Source: Palleronia aestuarii
GTDB lineage: Bacteria; Pseudomonadota; Alphaproteobacteria; Rhodobacterales; Rhodobacteraceae
DNA: 64,000 bases
Direction of reading: 5' to 3'
NCBI RefSeq assembly: GCF_003253995.1
Contig: NZ_QKZL01000004.1
Location: forward strand, 62,001 to 126,000
Numbering within the stretch: position 1 is the first letter of the stretch; every line of letters starts with the position of its first letter. Positions 22,709-32,210 of the stretch are shown one piece after another. The notes under the pieces were generated by a model that saw only the letters and a program-made list of their open reading frames with translations, was not told the DNA's origin and ran no database searches. A program made the position numbers and the translations under genes.

Positions 22709-24544
22709 CTACCCGGTCTGACGCGAGGCGTTCTCCGACTTCTCCTCAAGCGCCAGCCATTCCGCTTCCGCCTCCGCGAGCCGCGTCTGCCGCGTCGTCA
22801 GGGCGTCCGTCGCCTTGGTGAACTTCTCGGGCTCCCGCGTGTAGAGTTGCGGGTCAGACATAAGCTGCTCGAGCTTGCCGATCTCCGACTCGAGTCGCGC
22901 GATCTCGTCCGGGAGGGCCGCAAGGCGGTGGCTTTCGGTGAAACTGAGCCCAGCCGGGGCTTGCCCAGCGCCGCGGGCGTGCGCGGGCTCGGATTGGGCG
23001 GCCTGTGGCGCCGGATCACGCGCCTGACGCTCCATCTCGGGCCGCTGGCGGCGGTAATCCGACCACCCGCCCGGATACGCATCGATTCGCCCCTGCCCTT
23101 CGAAGGCGAGCGTCCGCGTCGCCACGCGGTCGAGAAAGTCGCGATCATGACTGACGAGAAGGACCGTGCCGTCGTAATCGCCGATCAGATCCTGCAGCAG
23201 ATCGAGCGTCTCTATATCGAGATCGTTGGTCGGTTCGTCGAGCACGAGGAGGTTCGATTGCCGCGCCATGATCCTGGCCAGGAGCAGCCGGGCCTTCTCG
23301 CCCCCCGAGAGCGAACGGACGGGCGCACGGGCCTGCGCTTCGGCGAAGAGGAAATCCTTAAGATAGCCCATGACGTGACGCGGTTGTCCCCGCACCATCA
23401 CCTGATCGGCCGCGCCCGAAACGCGCATCTCCGGCGATCCCGTCAGACTGTCCCAGAGGCTCATCTCGGGGTCGAGCTGGGCGCGCGCCTGATCGAAGAC
23501 GGCGACCTCGAGATTGGTGCCGTGGACGATCTCCCCGGTATCGCTCTCGATCTCCCCGGTCAGAAGCTTTAGGAGGGTCGTCTTGCCGATCCCGTTGGGA
23601 CCCACGAAGGCGATCCGGTCGCCACGCTCAATCCGGATCGAGAACGGTGCGACCAGCGTCCGTCCGTCATACGCCTTGGAGATCCCCTTGGCCTCGATCA
23701 CCCGCTTCCCGCTCTTCTGGCCCCCGTCGAGCGCCATGGCGGCCACGCCCTCGCGCCGGACCATCGCCGAACGCTCGTCGCGCAAGGCGTGCAGCGCGCG
23801 GACCCGGCCCTGGTTGCGCTTGCGACGCGCGCTGATGCCCTCGACGGCCCAACGGGCCTCCGCCTTGATCTTGCGGTCGAGCTTGTGACGTTCGACGTCT
23901 TCCGCGTCCCAGACGGCGTCGCGCCAATCCTCGAAAGCCTCGAATCCCTTCTCCTGACGGCGCACGGCGCCGCGGTCGATCCAGAGCGTCGCGCGCGTGA
24001 GGGCCCGCAGGAAGGCGCGGTCGTGGCTGATGAGGACGTAGCCCGCCCGTGTCGTGCGCAACTCCTCCTCGAGCCAGGCGATGGCCTCGATGTCGAGATG
24101 GTTGGTGGGCTCGTCGAGAAGCATGAGTTCCGGCCCCTCGGCGAGGAGCTTCGCGAGCGCCGCGCGCCGTCGCTCCCCTCCCGAGGCCGTGGCGGGATCG
24201 CCGGCCGGGTCGAACTTCAGACCCTCGGCCACCATCTCGACCTTGTAGCTCTCCGCCGGATCGAGGCCGGACGCGGCGAAATCACCGAGCGTCGCGTACC
24301 CTTCCATCACAGGGTCCTGCTCCATGTAGCCGACGGTGACGCCGGGCGCGAGCGAGCGCGCCCCGTGATCGGGCTCGACGAGCCCCGCCATCACCTTCAT
24401 CAGCGTCGACTTGCCCGAACCGTTGCGGCCGACGAGCGCCACGCGGTCGCCCTGCTGCACCACGAGGTCGAGCCCGTCGAAGACCGGATCGCCGCCGAAG
24501 GTGAGGGAGATGCCCGAAAGCTGAAGGAGGGGTGCGCGCGCCAT
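22709..24544 (-). CDS. ABC-F family ATPase (Uup-like)
   Basis: 611 aa cytoplasmic protein with two ABC domains and no membrane segments. Walker A motifs are GRNGSGKST and GPNGIGKTT; signatures are ASGGERRR and LSGGEKAR; both Walker B regions read LLDEPTNHLDIE or LVLDEPTNDLDIE. A linker of about 80 residues separates the domains and a C-terminal coiled coil rich in Glu and Lys follows residue 540, as in Uup. ABC-F proteins act on the ribosome or, for Uup, in DNA/ribosome quality control. It lies nine bases downstream of the olsB-like gene. Confidence 0.9.
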   Translation of the reverse strand: MARAPLLQLSGISLTFGGDPVFDGLDLVVQQGDRVALVGRNGSGKSTLMKVMAGLVEPDHGARSLAPGVTVGYMEQDPVMEGYATLGDFAASGLDPAESYKVEMVAEGLKFDPAGDPATASGGERRRAALAKLLAEGPELMLLDEPTNHLDIEAIAWLEEELRTTRAGYVLISHDRAFLRALTRATLWIDRGAVRRQEKGFEAFEDWRDAVWDAEDVERHKLDRKIKAEARWAVEGISARRKRNQGRVRALHALRDERSAMVRREGVAAMALDGGQKSGKRVIEAKGISKAYDGRTLVAPFSIRIERGDRIAFVGPNGIGKTTLLKLLTGEIESDTGEIVHGTNLEVAVFDQARAQLDPEMSLWDSLTGSPEMRVSGAADQVMVRGQPRHVMGYLKDFLFAEAQARAPVRSLSGGEKARLLLARIMARQSNLLVLDEPTNDLDIETLDLLQDLIGDYDGTVLLVSHDRDFLDRVATRTLAFEGQGRIDAYPGGWSDYRRQRPEMERQARDPAPQAAQSEPAHARGAGQAPAGLSFTESHRLAALPDEIARLESEIGKLEQLMSDPQLYTREPEKFTKATDALTTRQTRLAEAEAEWLALEEKSENASRQTG

Positions 24545-24553
24545 GCCGCCGAC

Positions 24554-25339
24554 CTAGGCGTGCGGGGCCGCCGCGTCAACGCGTGCCATCATGTCGGCAA
24601 GGCTCAGCAAGGCGCGACGTCGGGTCTTCGGGATCGCGGCGACGTCGAGCGCCGTGAAGACATGGATCGTGTCCATCGCGTCGTCGATCACCGCGTGGCC
24701 ACCGACCCAACCGCCCATCGCAAGGTAACTGCGTAGAAGCGGCGGCAGCGCGGCGAGACCTTGCCGTGCCGCGACGGGCGCATCGGTCGCGAACCGGATC
24801 GACCGGGCAGAGCCTTGCGGACGGATTTCGTCCGGTCCGAGGTGGTGCCGTCCCAGCAGGTCGAAGGCCGCACGATGACGGTCCGGATCGGTTCCAGCAA
24901 AGGAGGCGCAGCCAATGAGAAGCCCCGCCCGTTCGCGTTCCACGATCCGCGCGAGCGCGGCCCAGACCACGCGCAGGATGTCGGCCGCCGCGCCCGACGG
25001 CGCGACGCAGAGGCGCCCGACCTCGATCACGGCGCCCCGCCTGCCGAGGAGCGGATCGAGATCGTAATATTCGGCGCAATACGTCTCCTGCAGGGTGCTG
25101 CCATCCGCGATCGGACGCAGCCTGCAGGTTCCCAGCGGAACGCCGCTCGCCGGGTCTTCGATGATGAGGTGCCGGGAGACCGCGTCGAACCGGTCCGGAC
25201 CACCGCGATCGGCGCGAAACGCTGCCCGGCGCAGGGCGAAAGCCTGCGCGAGATCCGCATCTCCACGGAGGAGAGATGCCCGGAACGGTGCATGGAACAG
25301 AAGTTCCCGCGCATCCCCATGCCCTTGGAGGATCGCCAT
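24554..25339 (-). CDS. olsB: Ornithine lipid N-acyltransferase, OlsB-like GNAT protein
   Basis: 261 aa. It matches the OlsB branch of the acyltransferase superfamily, which attaches a 3-hydroxyacyl chain from acyl carrier protein to ornithine to make lyso-ornithine lipid. Diagnostic stretches are GTCRLRPIADG, VIEVGRLCVAPSGAAADI and LLIGCASFAGTDPDRH. The ATG giving MAILQGHGDARELL has an AGGA site. The partner OlsA is not adjacent. Ornithine lipids are phosphorus-free membrane lipids, which is compatible with the large pho/pst module nearby, but no Pho box was seen in front of this gene. Confidence 0.8.
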   Translation of the reverse strand: MAILQGHGDARELLFHAPFRASLLRGDADLAQAFALRRAAFRADRGGPDRFDAVSRHLIIEDPASGVPLGTCRLRPIADGSTLQETYCAEYYDLDPLLGRRGAVIEVGRLCVAPSGAAADILRVVWAALARIVERERAGLLIGCASFAGTDPDRHRAAFDLLGRHHLGPDEIRPQGSARSIRFATDAPVAARQGLAALPPLLRSYLAMGGWVGGHAVIDDAMDTIHVFTALDVAAIPKTRRRALLSLADMMARVDAAAPHA

Positions 25340-25415
25340 TCCTGTCCTACGTCTCTGCACGGAAGACAGCGCGGGGCCGCCTCGAGGGGCTCCGCATCAA
25401 AAGGGAAGAAACGAG

Positions 25416-25811
25416 ATGGAAAAGATCACCAAGACCGACGCGGAATGGCGCGCCGAACTGGACGACCTGGCCTACAAGGTAACGCGCAAGCACGGCACCG
25501 AGCGTGCGGGCACGCACGAGGATTTCCCGAAGGATCCGGGTACCTACAACTGCGTCTGCTGCGGATTGCCGGTCTTCGACCAGGAGCACAAGTTCGACAG
25601 CGGCACCGGCTGGCCGTCGTTCTGGCAACCTGCCGAGGACGAGAACGTCGGTATCTCCGAGGACCGCAAGTTCTTCATGAAGCGCACGGAGGTGCATTGC
25701 GCGCGCTGCGAGGCGCATCTCGGTCACGTTTTCCCCGACGGTCCGGAGCCCACCGGCCTGCGGTACTGCATCAATGGCGTGGCGCTCGACTTCGCGCCGA
25801 AGGCGGAGTGA
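25416..25811 (+). CDS. msrB: Peptide-methionine (R)-S-oxide reductase
   Basis: 131 aa, full-length MsrB, which repairs methionine-R-sulfoxide in proteins using thioredoxin. Zinc-binding pairs are C46/C49 (CVCC) and C95/C98 (CARC). The catalytic Cys is C118 in GLRYCING; HLGHVFPDGP and SGTGWPSFW are conserved. The ATG follows GGGAAG at a good distance. It is a single gene, divergent from the olsB-like gene and converging on bamE. Confidence 0.95.
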   Translation: MEKITKTDAEWRAELDDLAYKVTRKHGTERAGTHEDFPKDPGTYNCVCCGLPVFDQEHKFDSGTGWPSFWQPAEDENVGISEDRKFFMKRTEVHCARCEAHLGHVFPDGPEPTGLRYCINGVALDFAPKAE

Positions 25812-25821
25812 CGGGCAGGCG

Positions 25822-26268
25822 TCAATCGACGAAATCGGCAGCGTTGAGATTGCCGACATTGCCGAAGAGCTGACGCAGGAACCCGATTTCCTGCGTCCCG
25901 CCATCGGTCGTACGCCGCGACAGGCGGACGACGCGTCCGTCCTCGAGACCGAATCGCTCGATGTTGCGCAGCACCCCCCCGTCGGTGAAGGAAATGGCCA
26001 CGACCTCCCGGTCGATCTCTTCCGGCGCAGCATAGCCTCTGTGCCGGAAGCGGCTCTCTACGTAGTACCAGCCGCCGGTGTCGAGAATGCCCGTCGAGGT
26101 GGGACGCCCCACCGCCTGGGCGACCTCTTCGCGCGTATCGCGGCCGACCTGCAGCGTCGCCATCGACTGGTCGGACGGCACGTACCCGTGATTTCGGTAG
26201 ACTGCCGCACAGGCAGTGAGTGTAAGGACGAGGAGGATCGCGCCCACGCCGCGCATCGCTGCTGCCAT
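25822..26268 (-). CDS. bamE: Outer membrane assembly lipoprotein BamE
   Basis: 148 aa predicted lipoprotein of the BAM complex that inserts beta-barrels. A short signal sequence (VGAILLVLTLTAC) ends in a lipobox with the acylated Cys. The SmpA/OmlA domain begins at RNHGYVPSDQSMATLQVG and includes RPTSTGILDTGGWYYVESR. The start may be 26268 (MAAAMRG) or 26256 (MRGVG), differing by four residues. It is divergent from the DUF177 gene, a common alphaproteobacterial pairing. Confidence 0.88.
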   Translation of the reverse strand: MAAAMRGVGAILLVLTLTACAAVYRNHGYVPSDQSMATLQVGRDTREEVAQAVGRPTSTGILDTGGWYYVESRFRHRGYAAPEEIDREVVAISFTDGGVLRNIERFGLEDGRVVRLSRRTTDGGTQEIGFLRQLFGNVGNLNAADFVD

Positions 26269-26354
26269 GACCTTCGCGCCCCTTGTCTCATGCTGCTCGC
26301 ACTCGTATCCGGGACTTACGCAAACCGCGGCCACGACACAAGAATGGAACCGCC

Positions 26355-26894
26355 ATGACCGACGCACAGCACCGGACGCGGCTCCGCCTTGGGTCCGGCC
26401 CCCGACGGGACGCGATCGAGTTCGCGCTCGGTCCGGCGGAGATCGACCTCGCCGCCCTCGCGGAGCTTCTCGATGTCATCTCGATCCGCAAGCTGCGCTT
26501 CACGGGACTCCTGCGGCCCCAGGGCCAGTCGGGCTGGGAACTCGACGCCGAACTCGGTGCGACGATCGTGCAATCCTGTGTCGCCACGCTTGAGCCGGTC
26601 ACCACGCGGATCGACGAGACTGTCCGTCGCCGTTACGTCGCGGGCAGCGTGCCGCACGATCTGCCGCTGGAACAGGAAATCCCGGAGGATGTCGATGAGG
26701 AGCCCCTGCCCGCGAGCCTCGATCTCGCGGCGCTCGCGACCGAGGCGCTCGCGCTCGCCGTTCCCCCTTTTCCCCGCGCGGACGGCGCACCGCCCGCCGA
26801 TCTCGATACGGCCCCCCCAGGGGCGGAGCCGATCCGCGACGAGGAATTGAAGCCCTTCGCGGGCCTGAAAGACGCCCTGAAGCGCGGAAACTGA
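26355..26894 (+). CDS. yceD: DUF177 / YceD family protein (23S rRNA accumulation factor)
   Basis: 179 aa. The central QSCVATLEPVTTRIDETVRR is the alphaproteobacterial form of the DUF177 motif. The acidic segment IPEDVDEEPLP and a C-terminal PFAGLKDALKRGN, close to the usual family ending, are also visible. In E. coli YceD is needed for normal 23S rRNA levels and is cotranscribed with rpmF. Here no rpmF, plsX or fabH follows; the next 211 bases are non-coding and phoB comes in on the other strand. Confidence 0.85.
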   Translation: MTDAQHRTRLRLGSGPRRDAIEFALGPAEIDLAALAELLDVISIRKLRFTGLLRPQGQSGWELDAELGATIVQSCVATLEPVTTRIDETVRRRYVAGSVPHDLPLEQEIPEDVDEEPLPASLDLAALATEALALAVPPFPRADGAPPADLDTAPPGAEPIRDEELKPFAGLKDALKRGN

Positions 26895-27105
26895 CGGCTC
26901 AGCCGGTCTCCACCTCGATCTCGACTTAGCATTGGCATGATTCCGAAATCTCGTCGGAGATCCCCGTGACCCAGGGCGGGTGCGGAATGGCGCTGATCGC
27001 ACCTCACGGACCCCAGAGCCGCGAAAAAAGTCGCTGTTTGACCGACGGCATCCGCCCGATCGCAGTCGGCATACGGCCTGACGTCACCTCTACTTAAGGG
27101 GTCTT

Positions 27106-27792
27106 CTAGCCGAGCGCGTAGCCGGTTCCGCGCACCGTGCGGATGAGGTCGGCGTCCCCGTGGATCCCGAGAGATTTTCTGAGCCGTCCGACATGAACGT
27201 CGACGGTGCGGCTGTCGACATAGATCTCGCGGCCCCAGACCCTGTCGAGAAGATGCTCGCGGCTCCAGACCCGTCCGGGTTTCTCGATGAGGGTCGACAG
27301 GAGGCGGAACTCCGTGGGTCCGAGCTTCACGGGCTTGCCGCCGCGCGTGACGCGGTAGGTCTCGGGATCGAGGGTGATGTCCTCGAAGCTCAAGGCCTGT
27401 CCCACGGCCGCGGGACGGGTCCGGCGCAGCATCGCCCGGACACGCGCGACGAGTTCCGCCACCGAATAGGGCTTCGAGACGTAATCGTCCGCGCCGGTCT
27501 CGAGGCCGCGGACGCGATCCGTTTCCTCGCTACGGGCAGAAAGCATGATCACCGGAACGGACCGCGTGTCCCCGCGACGCTTGAGCTGGCGACAGATCTC
27601 GATCCCGGAAATGCCGGGCAGCATCCAGTCGAGCACGACGAGATCGGGCTGCGCCTCGTCGAACACGGTCATCGCCTCGTCGCCGCTCGCGGCCTGAGCG
27701 ACGGTGAAGCCGCCCGCTTCGAGGTTGTAGGCGAGGATCTCGCGCTGCGAGGCCTCATCCTCGACGATGAGGACGGTCGGTTGATGCGACAT
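27106..27792 (-). CDS. phoB: Phosphate regulon response regulator
   Basis: 228 aa. The receiver domain at residues 1 to about 120 has the phosphorylation site D55 in VVLDWMLPG, acidic residues ED near the N terminus and the Lys in YVSKPYS. A winged-helix OmpR-type DNA-binding domain follows, with SREHLLDRVWGREIYVDSRTVDVH split over the recognition helix, and RTVRGTGYAL at the end. It activates Pho-box promoters when phosphate is scarce. It lies four bases after phoU at the end of the pst operon. Confidence 0.95.
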   Translation of the reverse strand: MSHQPTVLIVEDEASQREILAYNLEAGGFTVAQAASGDEAMTVFDEAQPDLVVLDWMLPGISGIEICRQLKRRGDTRSVPVIMLSARSEETDRVRGLETGADDYVSKPYSVAELVARVRAMLRRTRPAAVGQALSFEDITLDPETYRVTRGGKPVKLGPTEFRLLSTLIEKPGRVWSREHLLDRVWGREIYVDSRTVDVHVGRLRKSLGIHGDADLIRTVRGTGYALG

Positions 27793-27796
27793 GGGA

Positions 27797-28507
27797 TCAG
27801 GTATCCACCCGCGCGACGGATGTGATGTCGCTCTTCGGGCGCGCCTGTTCGGGCAGTTCACCCGTCACCGAATAGATCACCTGGTCAGCGATCGAGGTGA
27901 CGTGATCGCCCATCCGCTCGATGTTCTTGGCGATGAAATGGAGATGCATGCACGCCGTGATGTTGCGCGGATCCTCCATCATGAAGGTCAGGAACTCGCG
28001 GAAGAGGGCATTGTACATCTGATCGATATCGGCGTCGCGGTTGCGCACGTCGAGAGCGGCCGCCGCATCGCGCTGGATATAGGCGTCGAGCGCGTCGTGC
28101 AGCATCCGTTCCACCTCGCGCGCCATCCGCTTGATCGATTGCGGCGCCCCCTCCACGGGCGGAAGATCGAGCAGAACGCCCGTGCGCTTGGCGAGGTTCT
28201 TGGCGTAATCGCCGATCCGCTCGAGGTTCGCGCTGATCTTGATGACGCTGAGCACGGTCCGCATGTCCGATGCGATGGGCGCGCGGAGCGCGACGAGACG
28301 GGCGGCTTCCTCGTTTACCCTGTCCTCGAGCATGTCGATCTGCTTGTCCGCCTCGCGGACGCGCAGTGCAAGTTCCTCGTCGCGCGTGGCGAGCGACGTC
28401 GCGGCGTCGAGGATCGCGGCCTCGACCTGCCCGCCCATCTTCATCACGAGCGCCTGGATCGCCTCGAGATCGCGGTCGAAGGCGGAGGAGATGTGTGTCT
28501 GGTTCAT
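27797..28507 (-). CDS. phoU: Phosphate signalling protein PhoU
   Basis: 236 aa all-helical protein with two repeats, each carrying a metal-binding acidic motif (ERIGDYAKNLAKR and ERMGDHVTSIADQ). It connects the Pst transporter to PhoR and keeps the regulon off when phosphate is plentiful. The ATG yields MNQTHISSAFDRDLE with an AGGA ribosome site. It sits between pstB (11-base gap) and phoB (four-base gap), the canonical place. Confidence 0.95.
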   Translation of the reverse strand: MNQTHISSAFDRDLEAIQALVMKMGGQVEAAILDAATSLATRDEELALRVREADKQIDMLEDRVNEEAARLVALRAPIASDMRTVLSVIKISANLERIGDYAKNLAKRTGVLLDLPPVEGAPQSIKRMAREVERMLHDALDAYIQRDAAAALDVRNRDADIDQMYNALFREFLTFMMEDPRNITACMHLHFIAKNIERMGDHVTSIADQVIYSVTGELPEQARPKSDITSVARVDT

Positions 28508-28518
28508 GGGTTCCGTTC

Positions 28519-29316
28519 CTAGCCGATCCGGCCGGTGATGTAGCTCTCGGTCCGGCGGTCCTGGGGATTGGTGAAGATCTGTCCCGTCTCTCCGTATTCG
28601 ACCAGATCGCCGAGATGGAAGAAGGCGGTCTTCTGGCTGACGCGGGCGGCCTGCTGCATCGAATGGGTGACGATCACGACGGAGTAGTTCTCCTTCAGCT
28701 CGTCGATCAACTCCTCGACCTGTCCCGTGGCGATCGGGTCGAGAGCCGAGCAGGGCTCGTCCATCAGGAGAACCTCGGGCTCGGTCGCGACGGCACGCGC
28801 GATGCAGAGGCGCTGCTGCTGGCCGCCCGAAAGCCCCGTCCCCGCAGCGGAGAGGCGGTCCTTCACCTCCTCCCAGAGCGCGGCGCGGCGCAGCGCACGC
28901 TCGACGATCCCGTCGAGATCGGCCCGGTCCTTTGCGAGACCGTGGATCTTCGGCCCGTAGGCCACGTTGTCGTAGATAGACTTCGGAAACGGGTTCGGCT
29001 TCTGGAACACCATGCCGACCTTGGCGCGAAGCTGCACCGGATCGACCTTGCGGTCGTAGATGTCCTCCCCGTCGATGCGGATATCGCCTTCCACGCGGGC
29101 CACGTCGATCGTGTCGTTCATGCGGTTGAGGCAGCGCAGGAAGGTGGACTTGCCGCATCCCGACGGACCGATGAAGGCCGTCACCGTCTTGTCGGCGATC
29201 TCCACGCTGACATCCTTGATGGCATGCGTGTCGCCGTACCAGACCTGCACCCCCCGGGCCGAGATCTTGGTGTCTTTCATCGTGCTGTCTCTCTCGATCA
29301 ATCGCATGTCGTTCAT
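28519..29316 (-). CDS. pstB: Phosphate ABC transporter ATP-binding protein
   Basis: 265 aa ATPase that powers high-affinity phosphate import. Walker A is GPSGCGKST, the signature is LSGGQQQR, Walker B is [13 protein letters not shown] and the H-loop His is in [10 protein letters not shown]. The start at 29316 ([11 protein letters not shown]) has GGAG eight bases upstream; internal ATGs at 29307 and 29280 are possible. It lies 10 bases downstream of pstA. Confidence 0.96.
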   Translation of the reverse strand: MNDMRLIERDSTMKDTKISARGVQVWYGDTHAIKDVSVEIADKTVTAFIGPSGCGKSTFLRCLNRMNDTIDVARVEGDIRIDGEDIYDRKVDPVQLRAKVGMVFQKPNPFPKSIYDNVAYGPKIHGLAKDRADLDGIVERALRRAALWEEVKDRLSAAGTGLSGGQQQRLCIARAVATEPEVLLMDEPCSALDPIATGQVEELIDELKENYSVVIVTHSMQQAARVSQKTAFFHLGDLVEYGETGQIFTNPQDRRTESYITGRIG

Positions 29317-29326
29317 GGTATCACTC

Positions 29327-30670
29327 CTACCAGCGGCGTTCGAACCGGCGGCGCAGGACGATCGCCAGCGTGTTCATGATGGCCAGGAAGACGAGCAGCA
29401 CGATGATCGCGCCGCTCGCGCGCTCCACGAAGGCCGGGTCGGCACGTTGCGTCCAGTTGTAGATCTGCACCGGCAGGGCGGAGGCGGGATCGAAGAACCC
29501 GTCGGGCGGCGCATCGGGGAATTCCCGCACGAAGGCCACCATGCCGATCAGGAGGAGCGGCGCGGTCTCGCCCAGGGCCTGCGCGAGGCCGATGATCGTG
29601 CCGGTTAGGATGCCCGGCGCCGCGAGGGGCAGGACGTGGTGGAACACCGATTGCATCTTCGAGGCCCCTACGCCCAGTGCCGCCGCACGGATCGAGGGGG
29701 GCACCGACTTGAGCGAGGCCCGCGTGGAGATGATGATCGTGGGCAGCGTCATCAGCGTCAGAACGAGCCCGCCGACGATCGGTGCGGATTGCGGCAGCCC
29801 CGCCCAGTTGATGAAGATCGCGAGGCCGAGGATGCCGAACACGATCGACGGCACGGCCGCGAGGTTCGAGATGTTCACCTCGATGATGTCGGTGAAGCGG
29901 TTCTTCGGCGCAAATTCCTCGAGATAGATGCTGGCCGCGACCCCGATCGGCAGCGCGAGGACGAGCACGATCAGCATCATGTAGGCCGAGCCGAGGATGG
30001 CCACGCCGAGCCCGGCGGCCTCAGGGCGTTGATCCGACGCGTCGGGATTGGTGATGAAGTTCCAGTTGAAGCGCTGAACGAGCGCGCCGTCCTCCTTGAG
30101 CGCCTCCGCGAGGCGAAGTTGCTCGGGCGAGACGTTGCTGTCGCGCTCCGCGCTCGCCATCGTAACGCGGCCCTTGAAGAACGCGTCGATCCGCCCGTTG
30201 GCCAGGAGGTCGAACTCCCTGACCGTGCCGACCTCCTCGGGATTGGCGAGGACGAAGTAGCGAACCTGCGCGGAGGCCTCGGAGGAGACGATGTCGGCGG
30301 CGTCGCCCGCGTCGAGCCCGTCGATCGAGATACCCGCCTCGGCCATCTTCGCCTCCATCGCGTCCTCGATCAGCGCGTCGTATCCGAAGCTGATGACACG
30401 GGCGATGTCGGCCGGATTGCGATTGCCTTCCGGGTCGAGCACTTCGGCGCTCAGAGGAACGTCGAGCGTGATGTAGGTCTGCCGGAACGCGCCCGCGCCG
30501 TTGATGGCGATGGAGACGAGGAGGACGACCAGCGCGAGGAGGCCCAGGCAGACGGCCGTGAGGCCGTAATACTTGAACCGTGCCTCCGCCGCGTTGCGCT
30601 TCCGCGTCCGGGCGTCGGGCGTCAGGATCGAGCTGCGCGGCGGCGATCCGGAATGGGCTGCATCGGTCAT
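29327..30670 (-). CDS. pstA: Phosphate ABC transporter permease PstA (long form)
   Basis: 447 aa, about 150 residues longer than enterobacterial PstA. After an N-terminal membrane span ([20 protein letters not shown]) comes a long predicted periplasmic region (residues about 65-210) of the type found with DUF3333, then the permease domain with six spans. The EAA-type loop is near [17 protein letters not shown]. Its ATG overlaps the pstC stop (ATGA). It forms the membrane channel with PstC. Confidence 0.93.
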   Translation of the reverse strand: MTDAAHSGSPPRSSILTPDARTRKRNAAEARFKYYGLTAVCLGLLALVVLLVSIAINGAGAFRQTYITLDVPLSAEVLDPEGNRNPADIARVISFGYDALIEDAMEAKMAEAGISIDGLDAGDAADIVSSEASAQVRYFVLANPEEVGTVREFDLLANGRIDAFFKGRVTMASAERDSNVSPEQLRLAEALKEDGALVQRFNWNFITNPDASDQRPEAAGLGVAILGSAYMMLIVLVLALPIGVAASIYLEEFAPKNRFTDIIEVNISNLAAVPSIVFGILGLAIFINWAGLPQSAPIVGGLVLTLMTLPTIIISTRASLKSVPPSIRAAALGVGASKMQSVFHHVLPLAAPGILTGTIIGLAQALGETAPLLLIGMVAFVREFPDAPPDGFFDPASALPVQIYNWTQRADPAFVERASGAIIVLLVFLAIMNTLAIVLRRRFERRW

Positions 30671-32127
30671 TCGTATTGTTCCCGGTAGCGGCGCACGATG
30701 TAGAGCGCGAGGACATTGAGCGCGAGGGTGATGACGAAGAGGGTCAGGCCGAGCGCGAAGGCCACCAGCGTCTCCGGGCTGGCGAAGTTCGTGTCGCCGG
30801 TGAGCTGGCTCACGATCTTCACGGTCACGGTCGTCATCGCCTCGAACGGATTGAGGTCGAGCCGGGCGGCGGCGCCTGCGCCGAGGACCACGATCATCGT
30901 CTCCCCGATCGCGCGCGAGGCCGCGAGCAGCACGGCGCCGACGATGCCCGGAAGCGCCGCGGGCACGATGACCTGGCGGATCGTCTCAGATTTCGTGGCG
31001 CCGAGCCCGAGGGAGCCGTCGCGCATGCTTTGCGGCACCGCGTTGATGATGTCGTCGGACAGCGAACTGACGAAGGGGATCAGCATCACCCCCATGACGA
31101 GGCCCGCGGTCATAACCGAAGAGCTCGAATTGCCGAGCCCCAGCGGCTGGGCGAAGTAGTCGCGCAGGAGCGGCCCCACTGTCAAAAGGGCGAAGAGGCC
31201 GTAGACGATCGTGGGAATGCCGGCGAGCACCTCGATCATCGGCTTGGCCACCGCCCGCATCCGGCGCCCGGCATATTCGGAGAGATAGATCGCGGACATG
31301 AGCCCGATCGGCACCGCGACGAGAAGTGCGATGAACGAGATGTAGAGCGTGCCCCAAAGGAGCGGCAGGATCCCGAGATCGGAATTGCCGCGGAAGTTCG
31401 GCGACCAGTTGGTCCCGAAGAAGAACTGCACGGCGGGGTATTGGCGGAAGAAGTTGATCGATTCGAAGAGCATCGACAGCACGATGCCGAGCGTCGTGAG
31501 GATCGCGATGCTCGCCGCGGCCACGAGGAGAACGAGGATGCCCCGCTCCACGATATTGCGCGCCCGCAAATTGCGATCCGTCCTGAGATAGGCCAGCACG
31601 AATCCCGCGGCGGCGACGAGCAAGACGCAGACGGTCATCGCCATCGTGCCGCGGTTCGACCATTCCCGGTAGCTCTGCGCGGCCTCGAGAACTTCGGGGC
31701 GCACATCGGCGCCGAGCGCCACGCCGATCTCGGCTAGGCTCTGACGGATGTCGTTGTCGGAGGCGGAAAGCTCGCTCATCTCCTCTTCGCTGATCACCCC
31801 GAGATTCACGAGACCCTCGAGCCCGCCCGCGACGCGGCGCACGTCGCTCATCACGAGACCGCGGGTGCTCGTCTCGGGAATGGCGTCGTCGGGGATGATC
31901 GACGTGATCCGCTGGTCGATCACCATGGGCTGCAGGAGCGTCCAGAGGATCAGGAGCAGGAGGGCCGGGACGAGGGCGGAGAGCCCGACGTTCAGCCCGT
32001 AGAAATTCGGCAGGGAGTGCAGCCTGCGACGGTCGCCATCCGCGGAGGCGAGCGCCCGCGCCCGGCCGGAGACGTAGCCCCCGGCGGCGAGCAGGCCGAT
32101 GATCACGATGAGCCAGAAGACCGGCAT
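30667..32127 (-). CDS. pstC: Phosphate ABC transporter permease PstC (long form)
   Basis: 486 aa, again longer than the 320 aa E. coli protein. The N-terminal half has one span (FWLIVIIGLLAAGGYVSG), another near residue 40, and a large insert before the permease domain. The permease loop reads LGLGATKSETIRQVIVPAALPGI. The ATG at 32127 is 83 bases after pstS. No recognisable terminator sits in 32128-32210, so readthrough from pstS is likely. Confidence 0.93.
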   Translation of the reverse strand: MPVFWLIVIIGLLAAGGYVSGRARALASADGDRRRLHSLPNFYGLNVGLSALVPALLLLILWTLLQPMVIDQRITSIIPDDAIPETSTRGLVMSDVRRVAGGLEGLVNLGVISEEEMSELSASDNDIRQSLAEIGVALGADVRPEVLEAAQSYREWSNRGTMAMTVCVLLVAAAGFVLAYLRTDRNLRARNIVERGILVLLVAAASIAILTTLGIVLSMLFESINFFRQYPAVQFFFGTNWSPNFRGNSDLGILPLLWGTLYISFIALLVAVPIGLMSAIYLSEYAGRRMRAVAKPMIEVLAGIPTIVYGLFALLTVGPLLRDYFAQPLGLGNSSSSVMTAGLVMGVMLIPFVSSLSDDIINAVPQSMRDGSLGLGATKSETIRQVIVPAALPGIVGAVLLAASRAIGETMIVVLGAGAAARLDLNPFEAMTTVTVKIVSQLTGDTNFASPETLVAFALGLTLFVITLALNVLALYIVRRYREQYE

Positions 32128-32210
32128 CGGAGATGTCCTTTCGCGGGCCGCCGCAGCGGCAAGGCGATGCGATCGCGGCGACCCGGATTGGGGCCGCCGC
32201 GATCAGGCGT

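Noticed and set aside
26895-27105. rpmF (ribosomal protein L32) after the DUF177 gene
   Set aside because: No frame gives the L32 N terminus or its zinc-binding Cys pairs; stops occur in all frames.
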